A stretch of DNA of 64,000 nt from Varanus komodoensis (taxonomy: Eukaryota > Chordata > Lepidosauria > Squamata > Varanidae), in the NCBI RefSeq assembly GCF_004798865.1, contig NW_025336598.1, positions 23,343,965 through 23,407,964 on the forward strand, read 5' to 3'. The position numbers were made by a program, and so were the translations under genes. Shown piece by piece: positions 26,401-41,400 of this stretch (the first letter of the stretch is position 1; every line of letters begins with the position of its first letter). The notes beneath the pieces were generated by a model. The model was not told the origin of the DNA, did no database searches, and was given only the letters and a program-made list of their open reading frames with translations.

Positions 26401-29400
26401 TGGTCTAATCCAGCAGGGCTCCTCTTATGTCCTTCATCCTCATTACCCAACAGCCCAACATATGAACTTTGAAAACACTTGGTTGCCATCTGACATATCA
26501 TGCACAAAGCACACACAAGCCTCGTTGGTTTTAAATTAAAAACAGCGTCGATCTGTCCTTCCAAACCCATGACCTTGCAATAGAGCACCAAGACACTCCT
26601 TCACCCCTCTTCCATTAACTTGCTGTCATCTGTTTTCCAGATAAAAGAACTACAAAAACAAACAAACTGCCAGAACCTTCTGATGTTATCCAATTTTATT
26701 TCTGCAATCTCATTTAACATTTTCCTTATCATTCCATTTGTCCAATTTGCAAGGGCTGGGAGGGAAGGACAAGAGGCATGTTTTTCTCTTGCCTAGATTA
26801 GTAAAGCAACTTGGGTTTTTTTCAGTAAATGAAGGCTTTTTGAGTGCTGGAATGGATGAATGAGAATTGGAAAAGATAATTGTGGAGAGTTTGCTGGCTC
26901 TAAAAGTAAATCAACTCCCTTGCAGTTGGCAGCTAGTAATAAAGTTGCAGGCTTAAATAAATGTCATGTTGCTGTCAGAACACTTTCCCTATTTTTCAGT
27001 CCTAGGGTACAGAAGTCTCCCAGTAGTTCTCAGTGAAAACAAAGAACTGTACTGAATTTCCTCAGGCACACAATAGTTTTCAGTTCCTCACTCCACATGA
27101 GCCTTTCCTGAAGAAAAATGTTCAATGGGAAGGCACACAATTCAACAATAATCCATTGTGGGTTGTTCCTGTTCTTAATGGCCTGGCTGCCCTGAAGGTC
27201 TACCTCATATTACATCATTTGTACCCCAGGGAGCATCAGGTGTAGCAGAGTTTTTATCCAGTAGAATCATCAGGCAGTCCTTGCATCAGCCTAGAGAAAG
27301 CAAGGACATAGCCTCTGTGGTTAATTTTCCACTGTTGGAAAATATTGCTGTACTTGATAGTAAGATCAACTTCCAAACTCTGGTTCTATGTTACTTCAAT
27401 TACAGAGTGGAGCTTCCAGTGGGAGCTTACCTTCTGGGGTTAATAGCAGTTTTGGGGGGTGCTGGAGTTCAGCAGGACTGCAGCTTAAATTCCCCTTCCC
27501 TGTGCACCATGGTCCTGATTCTGCTCAAGCAGAACCCTGTAGCTGCAATGTATTTCAAAGTATTTTTTGTTTAGAAATGTGTATGTTAAAGGCATCCACA
27601 CAACTGATATCACATACAGTTTGACTCTAAATCTCTACACATGGGTGTTCTGCAGTATTTATTTTTCACATCTCAGCTATGTATGTATTCGTTTAAATCA
27701 TTATGATAACACATTATATTAAATATAACAAACAAATGACTATTGGATCCTGAAGGAAGCCTACATTTTTGAAATGCATAGGGTAACAATAAATCATTTA
27801 TTATGGTTGGCACTTGGGGCTTTGTAAAGTTTTCCCCCCACATTGCTTTCTCCCTCTCTATTGTAGGTACTCATCTGGCTTCTCTGGGGCAGGCACCTGT
27901 GATCTGGAAAGGTGTTTATACGAAAATAAGCATGTCACACAACAGCACTGCTGCTGGGAGGCACATTTGGCCCAGTTTTCGGTAAGCTTCCTCAAGTTCA
28001 CAGTTCCAAAATATCATCATAAGCCTCTCCTACCTCACAGGGTTGTTGCAAGGATAAAATAGGGGTTGGAACGTCACTTATATTGTTCTCAGCTCCTTGA
28101 GAGAAGTGCAGGACAGTACATAAATAATCCATATATTTTTAAAGACCTTCCCCTCTTGGTGCTTGATGTTTTCTAGTATTCTCCCAGTTCCAAAAATCTA
28201 CCATATCCCATAGATTTGCAAATGCCTCAAAACTATTACATTCCCAATAATCATATCCAGCATATAAAGAGTCTTTCAGAAGGCTTGAAGTACTTTAAGT
28301 AGATCAATGCTTTCAGCAGTTGAGTAAGGTAGGATAGGATTATCCCCGATATTGTAGATGAGGGGCTTGCTGTACACAGGATTTTAGAAGGCATTCATTC
28401 ATCAGGTAGCCATAAGACAGAGACAACTTGATGGCACACAACACATTTAATGGGCATCACCACTGACGGTCTTGGCCTCTATGAATCAAGCAATTCAACA
28501 TAATGGCCCTTGTGGAACATTAAGTTGCCAACCAAACAGGTGGCAACTTTGAAAAATACCACAACTAGCTCTTGCCTGTGTAATCAGCACTGTACTACAG
28601 CCTACTACAATAACGTACATTTTCATTTCAGTGTGACTGTTGTGAGCACCCTCACAGAAGTGCTAAGGGGTAAGTCAATTCTTATCCATGCCTGGAGCAG
28701 TTTTAGAATTTCTTTAAACAATCCCTTGAGTTCATTTTTAATTATGGAAAAGTATGAGAACTTCATCTCCAAATATAAACATGTATATATGGGCAAAATA
28801 AGACAAAAGTGTACAAGGCAAACTATTTCCCCTCTCAGCAATGCTGCACCATTTAGTACTTTTTTGCATTTAGTTCCCCTTGGAAAGAAAATCGAATGAA
28901 TCAGTATGACTAGTTGGCCTGTCAGTTTCAGCATTTTCTGGTGTTGCAGGCTGGAGGTGAATGTGATTAGGAATCCCATACTGAGGATTGTTTTGCCATA
29001 CCTTCTTCCATGCATCTGGCTCCTAATGCATAGAAAATTCTAATAACTCAAAAAGTTGATAAAGTCAACTGAATCAGGCTGAATTAAATCAGGCTGAAGT
29101 CCTACATCTGCTTATCTGGACCTAAATGGCACTGAACTCCATGAGACTTACTTTTGGATGGACATTTATTGCATTGTTACCTACCTATTCTTTACTCTGG
29201 GATAGTCAAGGTTGCCCATATGGACTCTCTGATCCGTGCCCACCCTTTCATTATATTTATATCATGAAAACTAACAATCCTGACTGAGGGCTGATTCCGC
29301 CTTATGGAACTGGCTTGCTTCCATTGTTCTCCAGAAGAGATACACTCAGGCAAGTTACCACTGGATACCAGTGCCTTCAGCATATGCTATAGAACGAACA

Positions 29401-32400
29401 GACCAATATAAACAGATATGAATCTCACATGAGAAACAGCACCATTCAGATTCCAGCAGCCGAATGTTTACATCTCTGAGGGCACTCTCTGTTCTTGCCA
29501 TTCTTCAACAAGAAAGTTCAAGGGGGTGGCTGGGGCATGTAGAGAGTTGCAGGCATTCTCTTCTGTCTAAGCATGCATAGGATTGCACTCTTGGTAGAGC
29601 TGCATTTACTGTGCATACATTTAAGTATTTGTTAAATTGCCTCAGACTGTACGTTTTACATTTTATGATCATTTGACTACACAGTTTAGAAATTTTTCTC
29701 TACTGTGTATATATTTTGCTTTACTTAGCTATTTACATTCATCTTTCAATGAATTATCAAGGGGCTTTACATGATCAAAATGAGTGTGTACATGCATACC
29801 TGCCGAACAAGGGCAACATTTCATGCATGTGAAATACTACAATTAATGTGTGAGTCTTCGAAGTGCTTCAGGCGCTTTTGCTGCAGCAGAATTAACTTGG
29901 ACTTCCTTTACAGTGGAAATCAGATCCAGCCTGAAAGCAGAATCCTGACTTTGCAACTCGTCACTCCCCTTCTCTTTCATTTATGTCATTAGCTAGCTTG
30001 CTAAAAAGAAAGATGTAGGTCAGATCTTTTTCTTCCAATCCTTACCTCTCTTAACATTCTGAGTAGCTGCCTTTTCGCCCCTGCTACTAACTCTCCTGTC
30101 ATTTGGCTTCCCTGTTACCAGTTCTAACATCAGCCTCTATTTGTTTTCTTGGCTTTCATTTTCTTTCAATAACATATTCCTCTCTCTCTCTTGAATACAT
30201 ATAAATTGACGTAAATGCACAAGCACACACGGCTCCCAAAGGTTTGCTTGTTAGTCTTGCATTTTTCCAGGTTCTATCTCTGGAATAAGAGTTCTTTCAT
30301 GGGCCTCTTGGTCTCTGAATCTCAGAAAACTCTTTGTAGGTTTACTTTCATTATTATACTGACCTTCCTCACTTGTACAGCTCTCACCACTGGATGAACA
30401 GTATGTTTATAGCCTGCATGGTCATATTTACTGTAACCAGCTTACCTGTGCCAGTAACTGCTCACCCATGTTTACATCATTTATATGATGTTTGTATCAG
30501 CATGGAAGTGGGGAGCTACTGGAAAGAGCTGCCTTTTTTTCTGCAGCCAGAAAAAACATAAATTGCAAATGTATCTACTCATACCAAAGGAGCTGCAATT
30601 CTGCACATTGGTTCTACACAGCTAGGAACTGCAACTTTGTATTTAAGCTCTAGCCCAGTAGCCATGGGTGACCAGGAATTGATGCAGATGAGATGATGGC
30701 TGGCAAAGAGGCATCACATGCAGCTCTCTTCCCTCCTTTGCCACTATCAGAGGCTAGTAAAAGTGTTTCAGTTAGTAAGTAACATTGAGAGACGTATTTA
30801 TAATGCTGAATTTTTTTGAAGAATTAAATGGTTCTGTATGCCAGCTCTGCATCCCAAAGCCACAAATCCTCCCATCCCACACATTTCCAATGTTGTATAG
30901 CATTTCCTGTGTTGTAACAGAACACTGCTAGTTATTGTGTCATAATCATTACAGGTATTCTTAACACCCCCACTCTTCTTATTCACAATTTGATTTTCAG
31001 TGTGTCCATGATTTGGCTTTAAATCCTGCTTGCACTTTTGTCCCCGAGTACTTCCCTGTGAACTCTAGAACAGCACTGTGGGCACGTGTTTTTTGCACAT
31101 GATACCAAGCCACATGGCACAAACATGATAGTTGCCACATGGATATAAACAGCTAACAGCATCTTAGCATGCTTTGTATTCTTAATAAGCCAGGAGGCAG
31201 CAGATGCATCCCTTCCAGCTGTGTGGACTGATAATGCAGGGAAATAGTTTTCTGTACCCCCATCTGTTTTCTGTAGACGGGGTTGGCAGTTCCAGACCTC
31301 AAGATGATGCTCAATGCTTTAAGAGCCGCTCTGCCTTGGGATTCAAATATCCACTTGCTCACCTTTCCTTTCCACTAACGGTGGGTATAAAACTAGTGCC
31401 CTGCTCGCTGGTGGGAGAAAGGCTGGATGCATGGGAAGTATGTGCATCTGGTGAAAGCTGCAGCAGGTAATCAAACAGTGTGGGCCTTCAGGAGCAGTAC
31501 AAATGTATATCCAAAAATCAGACCATACACTTTTTCAAAGACTGGTTTTAAAAATATAGAAAACACCCAGCAGTGTACCTCATGGAATCGTCTTCCCTTC
31601 AGAATGCATTCATTCTACAGCATCTTACCACAGGGACTGACAAACATTGTAACATGTGAGCAGCCTAAAAAACTATCATCCCTGTAACACCATTAGAAGT
31701 GATTATGACATGTTGAAATTTTGCTTTCAATTCAGTCAAAACAGATTATTTTAGCTATTGTTCAGCATCCTGGAGAGGAGGGAAGTGGGAAAGAAAAACC
31801 AGATTATGATAAACGGTGTGTGTGCATGCATGCATTTCTCTCTCTGCAGCTAAACTGCAGCAACAGCTTAACAGGGAGAGTCTGAACTGGAAGATTATGA
31901 GTGAAAGGGAATAATACATTGCAGAGGATTTTGTCAATTAAAATGAACTGGACATTTTGCAAAAGCAATTTGGGACAGTCTGAAAATGGGGACAAGGCGT
32001 GCCTGAAACAGCTTTATCTTGGAAATCTCTCATTTCAGTTGATGCCATGTACATCTAATATTGTTTAGAAATCAAGGCTTGGCCCAGCTACTGGCCCAAT
32101 ACAGAGCTTGTGTTACAAGAACCAAGCCCTTGAAGGCATGAGTACTGCAACTAGCGGCCACAAGGCAAGCTTTTCTTTTAAGCAAAACCAGGGTTGAAAT
32201 GGGAATCAGAAAAGGTATCAACTAGCAATACAGCAAGCTAAAAACACAAGAACAGGCATTAGTCTGGCATTCAGTTCACACAGTAGCCAAACAGAGGCCT
32301 ATGGGCAAGCCACAAGCAGGACATGGGAACAAGAGTGGCATCTGGAGGCTCAGTGCCAGACAGGGGAAAAAAAGTGCCAGACAGTGGCAAAGAGTGAGTA

Positions 32401-35400
32401 AGCAAAAGGGGTAGAGGAGCGTAAAGTTACACTGAAGAAAGGAAGAGGACAAAGCTGAGTCAGGCTAGGCCCAGAGCAAGGCCACCTTACGTATCACTGC
32501 AAAACATGCCTCCTTGATCTTATTCTTACTGCTACATTGAGGTTATATCTCACCTTTGTTCCTCTTGGGAGGAACCCCAGGCAGCTTACATCGCTCCATT
32601 TTGTCCTCACAACAGCAGCCCTGTGAGGTGGGTCAGGCTCAGAGCGAGTGAACAGCCTAAAGTCACCCAGTGAGTTCATGGCCAAGTGGGGACTGGAACC
32701 CGGGTCTCTCAGGTCCCTCTTGCACTGAGGGTCAGTGGTAGCTGTTCTGTAATGTGTTGGTAATCCTTCAAGGCAAAGATTCTTTTTGGGGACAACCCTT
32801 GCAAAATTCTTCTGCTAAACAAGGGCTGCTTCAAGAGCAACATGTCTACTGTGGAGAACCGTTTATCATCCAGGACCTAAGTATGTCAGTGATGCAGCTC
32901 AGATGCACTTGAAGGTCTACTTATGTATAATTGTTTAAAAGGTTTTAGCCTTCTACTAAGAGCAAATGCTAGTACCAAAATTGGTAACTGTTTCTCTTTT
33001 TCCATCATGCTCATGCAGAGACAGGCCCATGCAAGTACACCTATGTCAAACACACTATCTAAGTGCATAATCCTATACATATTTAGGTAGTCTACAACTG
33101 GCTGGGGCACACTGAGAGTTGTGGACATTTTTGGATTGCACCCCGCATTGCTCAGACCACTGGCAAAATGCACTGCCAGCTGGCAAGGGCATTCATCTCC
33201 TCTCTGCTTCTGTCTAGGAGCATCATTTTATTTATTACATTTGCATACCCCTCCATAGCCCATAGGTCAGACCAAAGAAATCAAGATACAAAAATACATT
33301 CAAATAAGATTATCTTATTCCTGCCTGGAGCTGGCATTAAATACTAGTCTGGGTGCTATACTAGGGAGAGGTCTACTTTTTAATTTTTTGATTTTACTGA
33401 TTTATAATGGGCCAGTAAGGGAACAAAATGTTTCAGGTCTTCCCTGCCTAAGGCTTCTAGTCCCTTTCATCCAATTGGCAACAACACGAGAAATTGCAAT
33501 GGGGCCTAGAGGCCAACCACATGCATTATTTCCCTTTTCAAAATGGATCTCTCCCCCTCCCTCAAGCTCTGCTCCTTCACCTTTCTAGCTACTATAACAT
33601 TGTTAACTCTGGGTCTCCCTACTGAGGATCATGTGCCCTCCTGGACAGTCTTCTCTTTGAGATCTTTCCAGTCCAAGTTAGAGTGAAAGATAAAGAACTG
33701 TATCAAAGGGCCCTGAAGCTGCCAATCAACAGTTGGGCACCTGGCCACCAGCATGAAAAAGGTACATGAGTCACCTGGTCAGCTTTCCCCACATTGGTGA
33801 GGTCTATTCTATTTCTAGTATGGTGATTAGTTCGAAATTTCCCTAAGTAAATCTGTATCCCCCTTGTCTTCTATGTTAGGGATTTAACCTCTCCTTTTGG
33901 ATAATGAGGGAGTCAACAAACTACAACCATCCCCTTTCCTTTATTTAATTTTTTCTACTGGGTGTTTTAAAGGAATGCTACCTCATTTTCCAGTGACCTA
34001 CCCAGCCCCAGCACAAATCAAAAGGGAGAAACCAAAACAGGGTAGCTTTGTCTGAGCTGAGCCCAAAGAGTTCTTGATATGAAAATGTATCCTATGGAAA
34101 AGAATGTGCAAACATTCTATCTGATTAATTTAAAGTAGTGAAACAGCTGGGCCAAGCAGATCTAGGATAAAAATATAGTATTTCATATTTTAGGAGGGAA
34201 ATATATTATTACAAATTGACAGTACAATCCTATTCCTGCCTAGTCAAAGGTAAGTCCTCTTGGGTTCAGTTTTTCAAGCCCTCTTGGAAAAATTGCATGC
34301 TCAGGCAGCCAAAGATACCAAAACAAGCATCCTTCCAGTTCCTCTGACTAAAGAAATTAGATCTGGCTAATTTCAACCTGTTAATTCTTAATTTACAGTA
34401 TTAATTTCAAGTAATGTTTCCAAATGAAACAAAGCAAGTATGAATAGAAGCCTATAAATCCTCTAAGATACCTGATACATACATTGGTATAACAACAATG
34501 AACTAAATAAATATCTAGATACCCTCCCCACAAGGTACATGACACAAACAGCTAATGAAAATAACTCAGAACAATATACTTGCAATTGAATAACTGAAAG
34601 GAGAAACTGCCTACCTGTAACTATCGTTCTTCCACTGGTCATCTGTGCATTCACAGATATGGGTTCTGCACACATGCGTGGAGCTCATTTAGGAAGATTC
34701 CAAAGCCGATTGATTATTATTTGGCAGGAGCTCAGCCCCTAGCCAAGCCCAGCATGCGGGAGGGGCTCCCACCAAGAGCTCAGTTCAAAAGTGAGACCAC
34801 CATCAAGTGTGACCCCTGTAAGAATAAGAATTGTGCTTATCCCTTATGTATCAAGCAACACAGTGGGGATGGCGGGTGGGTACGTGTGAATGCACAGATG
34901 ACCACTCAGACAGTGAAAGTTACAGGTAGGCAGCCTGCCTTTCTTCACTGTGGTCTCTGTGTATCACACACATGGGAGACTGGTGAGCTTACCTCTTGGA
35001 GGAGGGTGGTATTGCTCGACAGAAAAAGGAAGAGCATGGCTCTCCTGAAGGTGCAATCTGCTCTAGCCCAGATATCTAGTCGATTCTGGCGAACGAAGAT
35101 TGATGGGTTTGACCAAGTCACTACTTGACACAGGTCAAGACACTCCAGCATAAATAGCTGTGGAGGTCACTGTTGCTCTAGTGTGGATAGGGCTAGTGAA
35201 CTGAAGGGCCAGCATGACTGTAAGTTACTTGAATTGTGGAAGATATCTAGTTAGCAAGTTTTTGAGAGGAGATGGGTGAGCCTGGAGCTGCACCTCCAAA
35301 GACAACAAAAAGTCTTTGTGACTTACAAATAGGTTGCATCCTGGTCTTATAAAAGGCTAAAGCCCTGTGTACATCTAAGCGGTGAAGGGCTAGCCCAACT

Positions 35401-38400
35401 GGGTTGGAGGGGACTGGAAAAGGGCTGGAAGCACATTGACATGAAAGGTAGAGACAACTTTCAGAAGGAAAGTGGGATCAAGATGGAGTATCACTTTATT
35501 TTTGTGGAAGGTGAGATAAGGTGGATCAATTCTGAGGGCAGCTAAGTCACTGGCCCAACAAGCTGTGGTGACAGCCACCAGGAAAGCTGTCTTAAATGAC
35601 AGAAGACAGAGCTTAGTGGTAGCCATGGGTTCAAAGCATTTCCAAGTAAGAGAGTGGAGGACGATAGAGAGACTCCAAGTTAGTACTGGTTGCCAGACAG
35701 GTGGAGTGAGATTAACGATGCCTCTAGATTACGGGGTAAGAGAAAATAGAGTAATCTTGCAGAGGATTGTCGAATGCAATGACAGCAGCTGTATCAACCC
35801 TGACAGAGGAGGATTTGAGACCTTTTTTGTATAGATAGTTGAGGAAGGAAAGGATTTGGCTGATGAAAGCTCTGTGTGGTTCAAAACTGTGTAGGGATGC
35901 AAAATTAGGGAATGCAGCCCACTTTGAGCTGTATGGTTTGCAGACAGCATATATCCATGAAGCACTGAGGATCAGCTGGATGTTGTGAGGTAAGTCAGTC
36001 ATTGAATTTGAGATGGTAGGGTTCTCCTTGCCATAAGATGGAGAGTATGTCTGAATGGAGGACTCTCCTGTGTTCCTGAGAAATGAGGTCGGGTTGGAGG
36101 GGTACTCAGTAATAGGAATGACTAGAGAGGTCGAGAAGATGGGGGAACCACTGCTGTCTGAGCCACTGAGTATTAACATTCATATTTCATAAATACAGAG
36201 TACTTTCAGAGTCTTTTTGGACTATTTGGCACCTTATAAATAAAATAAAAAATAAGTGCTTATTTTGTAAATGCACATCTTATTCCACACGCCTTTGCCC
36301 AAATCCAGAGTAGACAGCCCACTTAAGTTACACTGAAATCAACAAGACAGGCTAGTTTGTAGGTAATTTACATTATGTGAAGGCAATTAAACATGCCCCA
36401 AGGCTTTCCAGCCTTTTCTACCCACTTCATTCTTTGTAAGAGAGTTTCTAAGAGAAGCTACTTTGGGAGCTAGTGTGGTGTAGTTGGAGTGGGGAGCTGA
36501 GAGGTATGGGCTCTATGCCCCACTTGCCCATGAAGCTCACTAGGTAACTTTGGGCTGGTCACTCACTCTCAGCCTAACCTACCTCACAGGGCTATTGGGA
36601 GGATAAGCTGTCTTGGGCTCCTCACAGGAGGAAAAAAGGTAGGCTATAAATGAAATATAATCATTATAGTAACAATGAAAGCACAGAATAGTCATGTCCA
36701 GACTGAAACAGAAAATGAGGAGGAAACTGCTGCAGATGAGTTATTATGGAATGTAGATGAAACAGAAGTAATGTCAGTTTACCACAGGGCATGCAATGAA
36801 ATATAATTACCCTGAAAAAGAGGAGTCAACTAAACACTTGCTCCCTTGTGAGTCTCTCTGAAATTCCTTTCTTTTTTTGGCAGCTTATTTGAAAAGGTGC
36901 AATGTGTAGATGGGACAGCCCAAATGGTAAATGCTACAACAAAGGACCCTCAAGCTGCCATTGTGCCATTTCAAACTCTTCTAACAATCTCCAAGTTCAG
37001 CAGGAAACGTGTCTCTGAAGTAAATTCATGTGATCCAATCCAGGGTTCCCATCTGGCTCTATTTGGTTGGCTAAATATTACTGGCAGGTAGTACTGATTC
37101 TTGATCTAGAAGGAATTGGGCATCTGGTGAATCCTGGAGGACTGTACCGAGAGCACTGGAGGACCAAATCTGACCCCAGGCCTGAAGATCTCCACCCTCT
37201 CTTCCAGCAATGGGGAAACTAAATTACAAGGAAAACAAGATATTGTTTACTTCAGCGATTCTCCTCCTGTTTCATTCACGTGAGCTCCAACTCCTCCAAC
37301 TTCTTAAATGGTATAATTAAGGACCTTGGGACAAGTTTCTGTGGAGTAGCTTCTGTCAAGGAAGGATCCACTCAAGTGGATTACTGGAGACAGAGAGACT
37401 CAGGAGCATGCTCCAAACACTCAGAAAGCATGCTGATGACCTCAGAGGTGTCATGACTTCACAAGCTGGAACCAGTGCCTTAGCTCCATTTTACAGTGCT
37501 GATGTATGGTGGATGTGACCTCACCAGCAAAGGGCATGCTGGGTCACCACTAGGTGGGAAGATGGAGTCTACAAGTAACTGCTCTTTCAGGGTGAAATGG
37601 AGGGTGAAGATTAAGGGTGCACATGTAAAGTAAAACAACCAAGAACTCCAAGGGGCAACTTTGGATATTAAAATGCGTGTTTCCACTTATTAAACAGCTG
37701 GATTTCACAGGAAGATTTGGTCCAACAGTGTCAAAAATGTTTTGATTGAAGACTCTAGAGAAACCCTAAACTGGGCATAGGTCACTGAAAGTCTAGCTCT
37801 GGCTTCTAGTATTTTCCCAGCAACCTCACCAACTGCAGAGGAACAGTCATGCACACAGATGTGTCCATCATGTATCCCAGCATTTTTCCCAAGCTGGAAC
37901 ACAGCAGGAAAAGGGCTCCCCTCTCCTGCAGTGCAGGCAACATGAGAGGGTTTGGCAGAACTTCCCTCATTATGCACCTTGGCTACTCCCTCCCATTTCC
38001 AAAGGAAGATGTGGGGCATCGATGGAGAGCCTCAGGTGGATAAAGGCAAAAGTTCTGCTGTTGTTCACGCCAGAAGATTTAGGCTCACATAGCCTTTCTC
38101 ATCTGGTGAACTCCAGAAGTTTTGGGTCACAGTTCCCATCATTCCCAACCAGTATAGCTAATGGCAGTGGATTGGGCAAGTTTGGGCTAAAGCAGGAGTG
38201 CAAAACCAGGGGCTCAAAGCCAAAAATCCAATCTTCTGGCCATATTCTTTTCCTCTAGCTCCACCCCTTTCCTGCAACCACTGGGCATTTTGTTGTTTTC
38301 AAGCTCTGTGCAGTTCCTTTTCCCATTCTCAAATGCTGAAATGCCTCTCCTAAGCCTTAATTATGAGTAGGAAGAGCTTTAAATTACAATATGTTGGCCT

Positions 38401-41400
38401 GTTTGGCTTTCCCATTTTGCCTTAAGCTTCACCTACAAGAATATAAAGTTCAACACTATCAGCCTAAAGAGTCCCTTTGCTCCTGTGCAACAATGAACAG
38501 AGCCAAGGTTTTTGTCTCTTCAGCTGCTACCCAGCTGGGCTCAACTGAAAATATGGCTTCTGTTAAAAAAATTACTTGCTGAACAGAATAGAACAGAGCT
38601 CTTAAATGCTTCAGTAGCAGGATAGCCAATCATTTCCAAGGAAAATGTCAAAATAAAGCTTTGCTCACAAAAAGCAGAGTATGAAATTTGTCTTAACAGC
38701 AAGACAGAAAGCAGTAAATCTCCACCACAGATGTGCAATAAAATATTATGTTTATACTCCCTCACTCTATTTTTAAAGGGCCAAGGGAGGGTGAAGGAGA
38801 TCTATCTGTACATTGAAAACACCTTCACATTAAAGTTTCAACCAATGTTTCCACAAACTACTTCCAATTGCTTAAAAAAAAACAAAACGAAAAATGAAAA
38901 AAACAACCCTACTATTTTCCTCCTGGTTTGGTCTAAAATGCTCATCAATTCCCTGTCTGCAGGGAGATTTTAGCAACTGCTGTCAAACAGAAAAGGTTTG
39001 GAACAGCAGTCAGGCATTATCTAGCTCAGATGTTTATTCTACCTGGCCCACCTTCAGAGTAACACTGACTCCTTAAATCCTACTTGCATTTCCTTCCTTC
39101 CCCTGTTTGCTTCTTGGCTCATTCTGTCTGCAACCCTATCCTTACCCTTCTAAACTGAACTACCAAGTGGAAACATGTAAAGACCTCTGGCCAACAAGCT
39201 GGCTATCTGTGAAGTTATATAGATGCAGACAATTGCCTATCAAACACTAAAAATACATCACTGATCTGTCCAGTGGTGAGTGTTGGCAAGCTGGTGTGAT
39301 GCCTTAGTTCAAAGAATGTGTTCCCCCTCATGAGGATCCTTTTCTGGGTGGCTTTAGGCCTTTTGGCCTCCATTCCCATTGGTCATATGAAGATCACTGC
39401 CACAGCCTCAGTTGCAAGGTTGCTGCAACTTCCAGAGATGTAGCCCTGTTACGCCTATCACAACAAACCCAGCAAGGAAGTTTGTGTGATCATAAAGCAG
39501 CATTCCGCAACCTGGGATTATAGAATTGTGCCCAATGCATCTGGAGGCACCAGGCTGGAGAAAGTTGCCTTAAAGATGAAAGGCATTAATGGGCTTTTAT
39601 TTGATTAGCCTTCATGAGCTTTTATTTGATTACCATTTCATTATCTCAGCTTGGACAAGACAGCTGAAAAGCTTACTGAGTCATTTAGGTTATATCCATG
39701 CTATCCCACTTATAGGTGTTAATAAATCTAATGAAGTGACTTGTTATCATGAGTACTGCAATAGCAAATGGCCAGTTGCATATCTTCAGTTTCATATGAG
39801 ATTGTCATACAAGATTGTATTTCTTTATTTCATTGCTATTTTACAACAGTGTTTACATTCCCCACACATACATGTGCTTTTATCAGTGTATGTACCTGCC
39901 AACTGAAGACATTGCAGCCCTAGGCTTAAATTCAACTTTTCATGAGAGGCCTGTTGCATGCCCTCCTCATTTGCTCTGTAGAGTCCCTCAATCTAAAGTG
40001 GATCTGGGGGAGGAGGGCAGCAGAGAGGGAAGGAAAGCAGTTCTGTTACCCACTGGCAGGATTGGATGCAACCTGGTGCCACAAGCCTCAGATGATTCAT
40101 GGTGTTCTAAGGCTTACTGAGCATGCGAGTTTTGAACAAATAAGAATAATTGTCATTATATTTCCCAGAACACATTTTTCACTATATGCAAATCTACTCC
40201 TCATTCACACATGTAGTTGAATGTCACATGTACGAAGAAAAGAAGAGGCCTGCTGGATCAGACCAAAGGTCCATCTAACGCACATACTTTTCACATAGCA
40301 AACAACCAGCTGTCCCTGCGCATGGAAAACCCACAAGTTAGGACATGGCTGTGATCTCACCCTCCTGCTCATGTTCCCCAGTAAATAGTATAGAAAGGTA
40401 TAACTTATAGTTATCAGAACTAGTAGCCACTGATTGTAGTGAACTGATTCACAGCATCTGTAGCTGCTTCCAGACAGAGGACTTCTGGCACTACCAGGTA
40501 TGGCACAGCTATCCTGTTTTTGTTTTTTGTATTAATTCTCATTAATAGTTCTTCTGCAGTAAGAAAAAGACAGAAGGAGAGATAAGGAAACAGGTGGTTT
40601 ACAAGTAGAAGACGACATCTAGACACATATCCATCCCACTGTAAAATCCCATGAAGGAGGCAGGCTGATGTTTCAATAAAACCTCATCTGGAAGCACTGT
40701 TTATGTCTGTGGGCATGCAGGGGTGTGTGTGTGTGTGTGTTGCTATATAAATTCAGGGTTGGAGGCCCAAAACCTGTCCTACTAGTGCATCTGGAATGGT
40801 TTCCACAGTTAAGGAAAATGAGCAGTCACTACTTAACAGCATGTGCAATCTCTGTTGTAGAAATAAAATATATAACAGCTATTACATTAAGAATAATAGC
40901 AATAAAATTTAAGTGTAACACACATAGGAAATTTAACAGAGACCATTTCAAAGCCTACATTTTCAGAAGTGGGTCACCTGAAGCAGAATACCATAATCAG
41001 GTATTCAAATATGCCACCTTCCCCCAACCTTAATCAAATAAACAAAAGGCACAATTCATTGCAAATTTAAACAGAAAAAAGGGTCTAGATCACCTAGCAT
41101 AGTTGGCTGGGGCATGCTGGGAGTCTGTAGGCCTTTTTTCTATGTAAACTTCCACAAGATTATGCCCTTAGTATGAAGCTGTAAAAATCTTCAAAGTGTT
41201 TACACTATTGAAATGTCTTTTGACTTCAGTCAAACCAACAGTGGATCAAATAGCATAAGGAGGATTATAGCCTTATACCTCCAGGTTATTTGTACAAATG
41301 CAGGTGGTGCTAACCAGAGTTTGTCCACCACCATCTTTTCTGTTACTGTGCTCTTGTAGCTGCTGATACATCCTAAATGCTAACATACTGTCAGAGCAAG

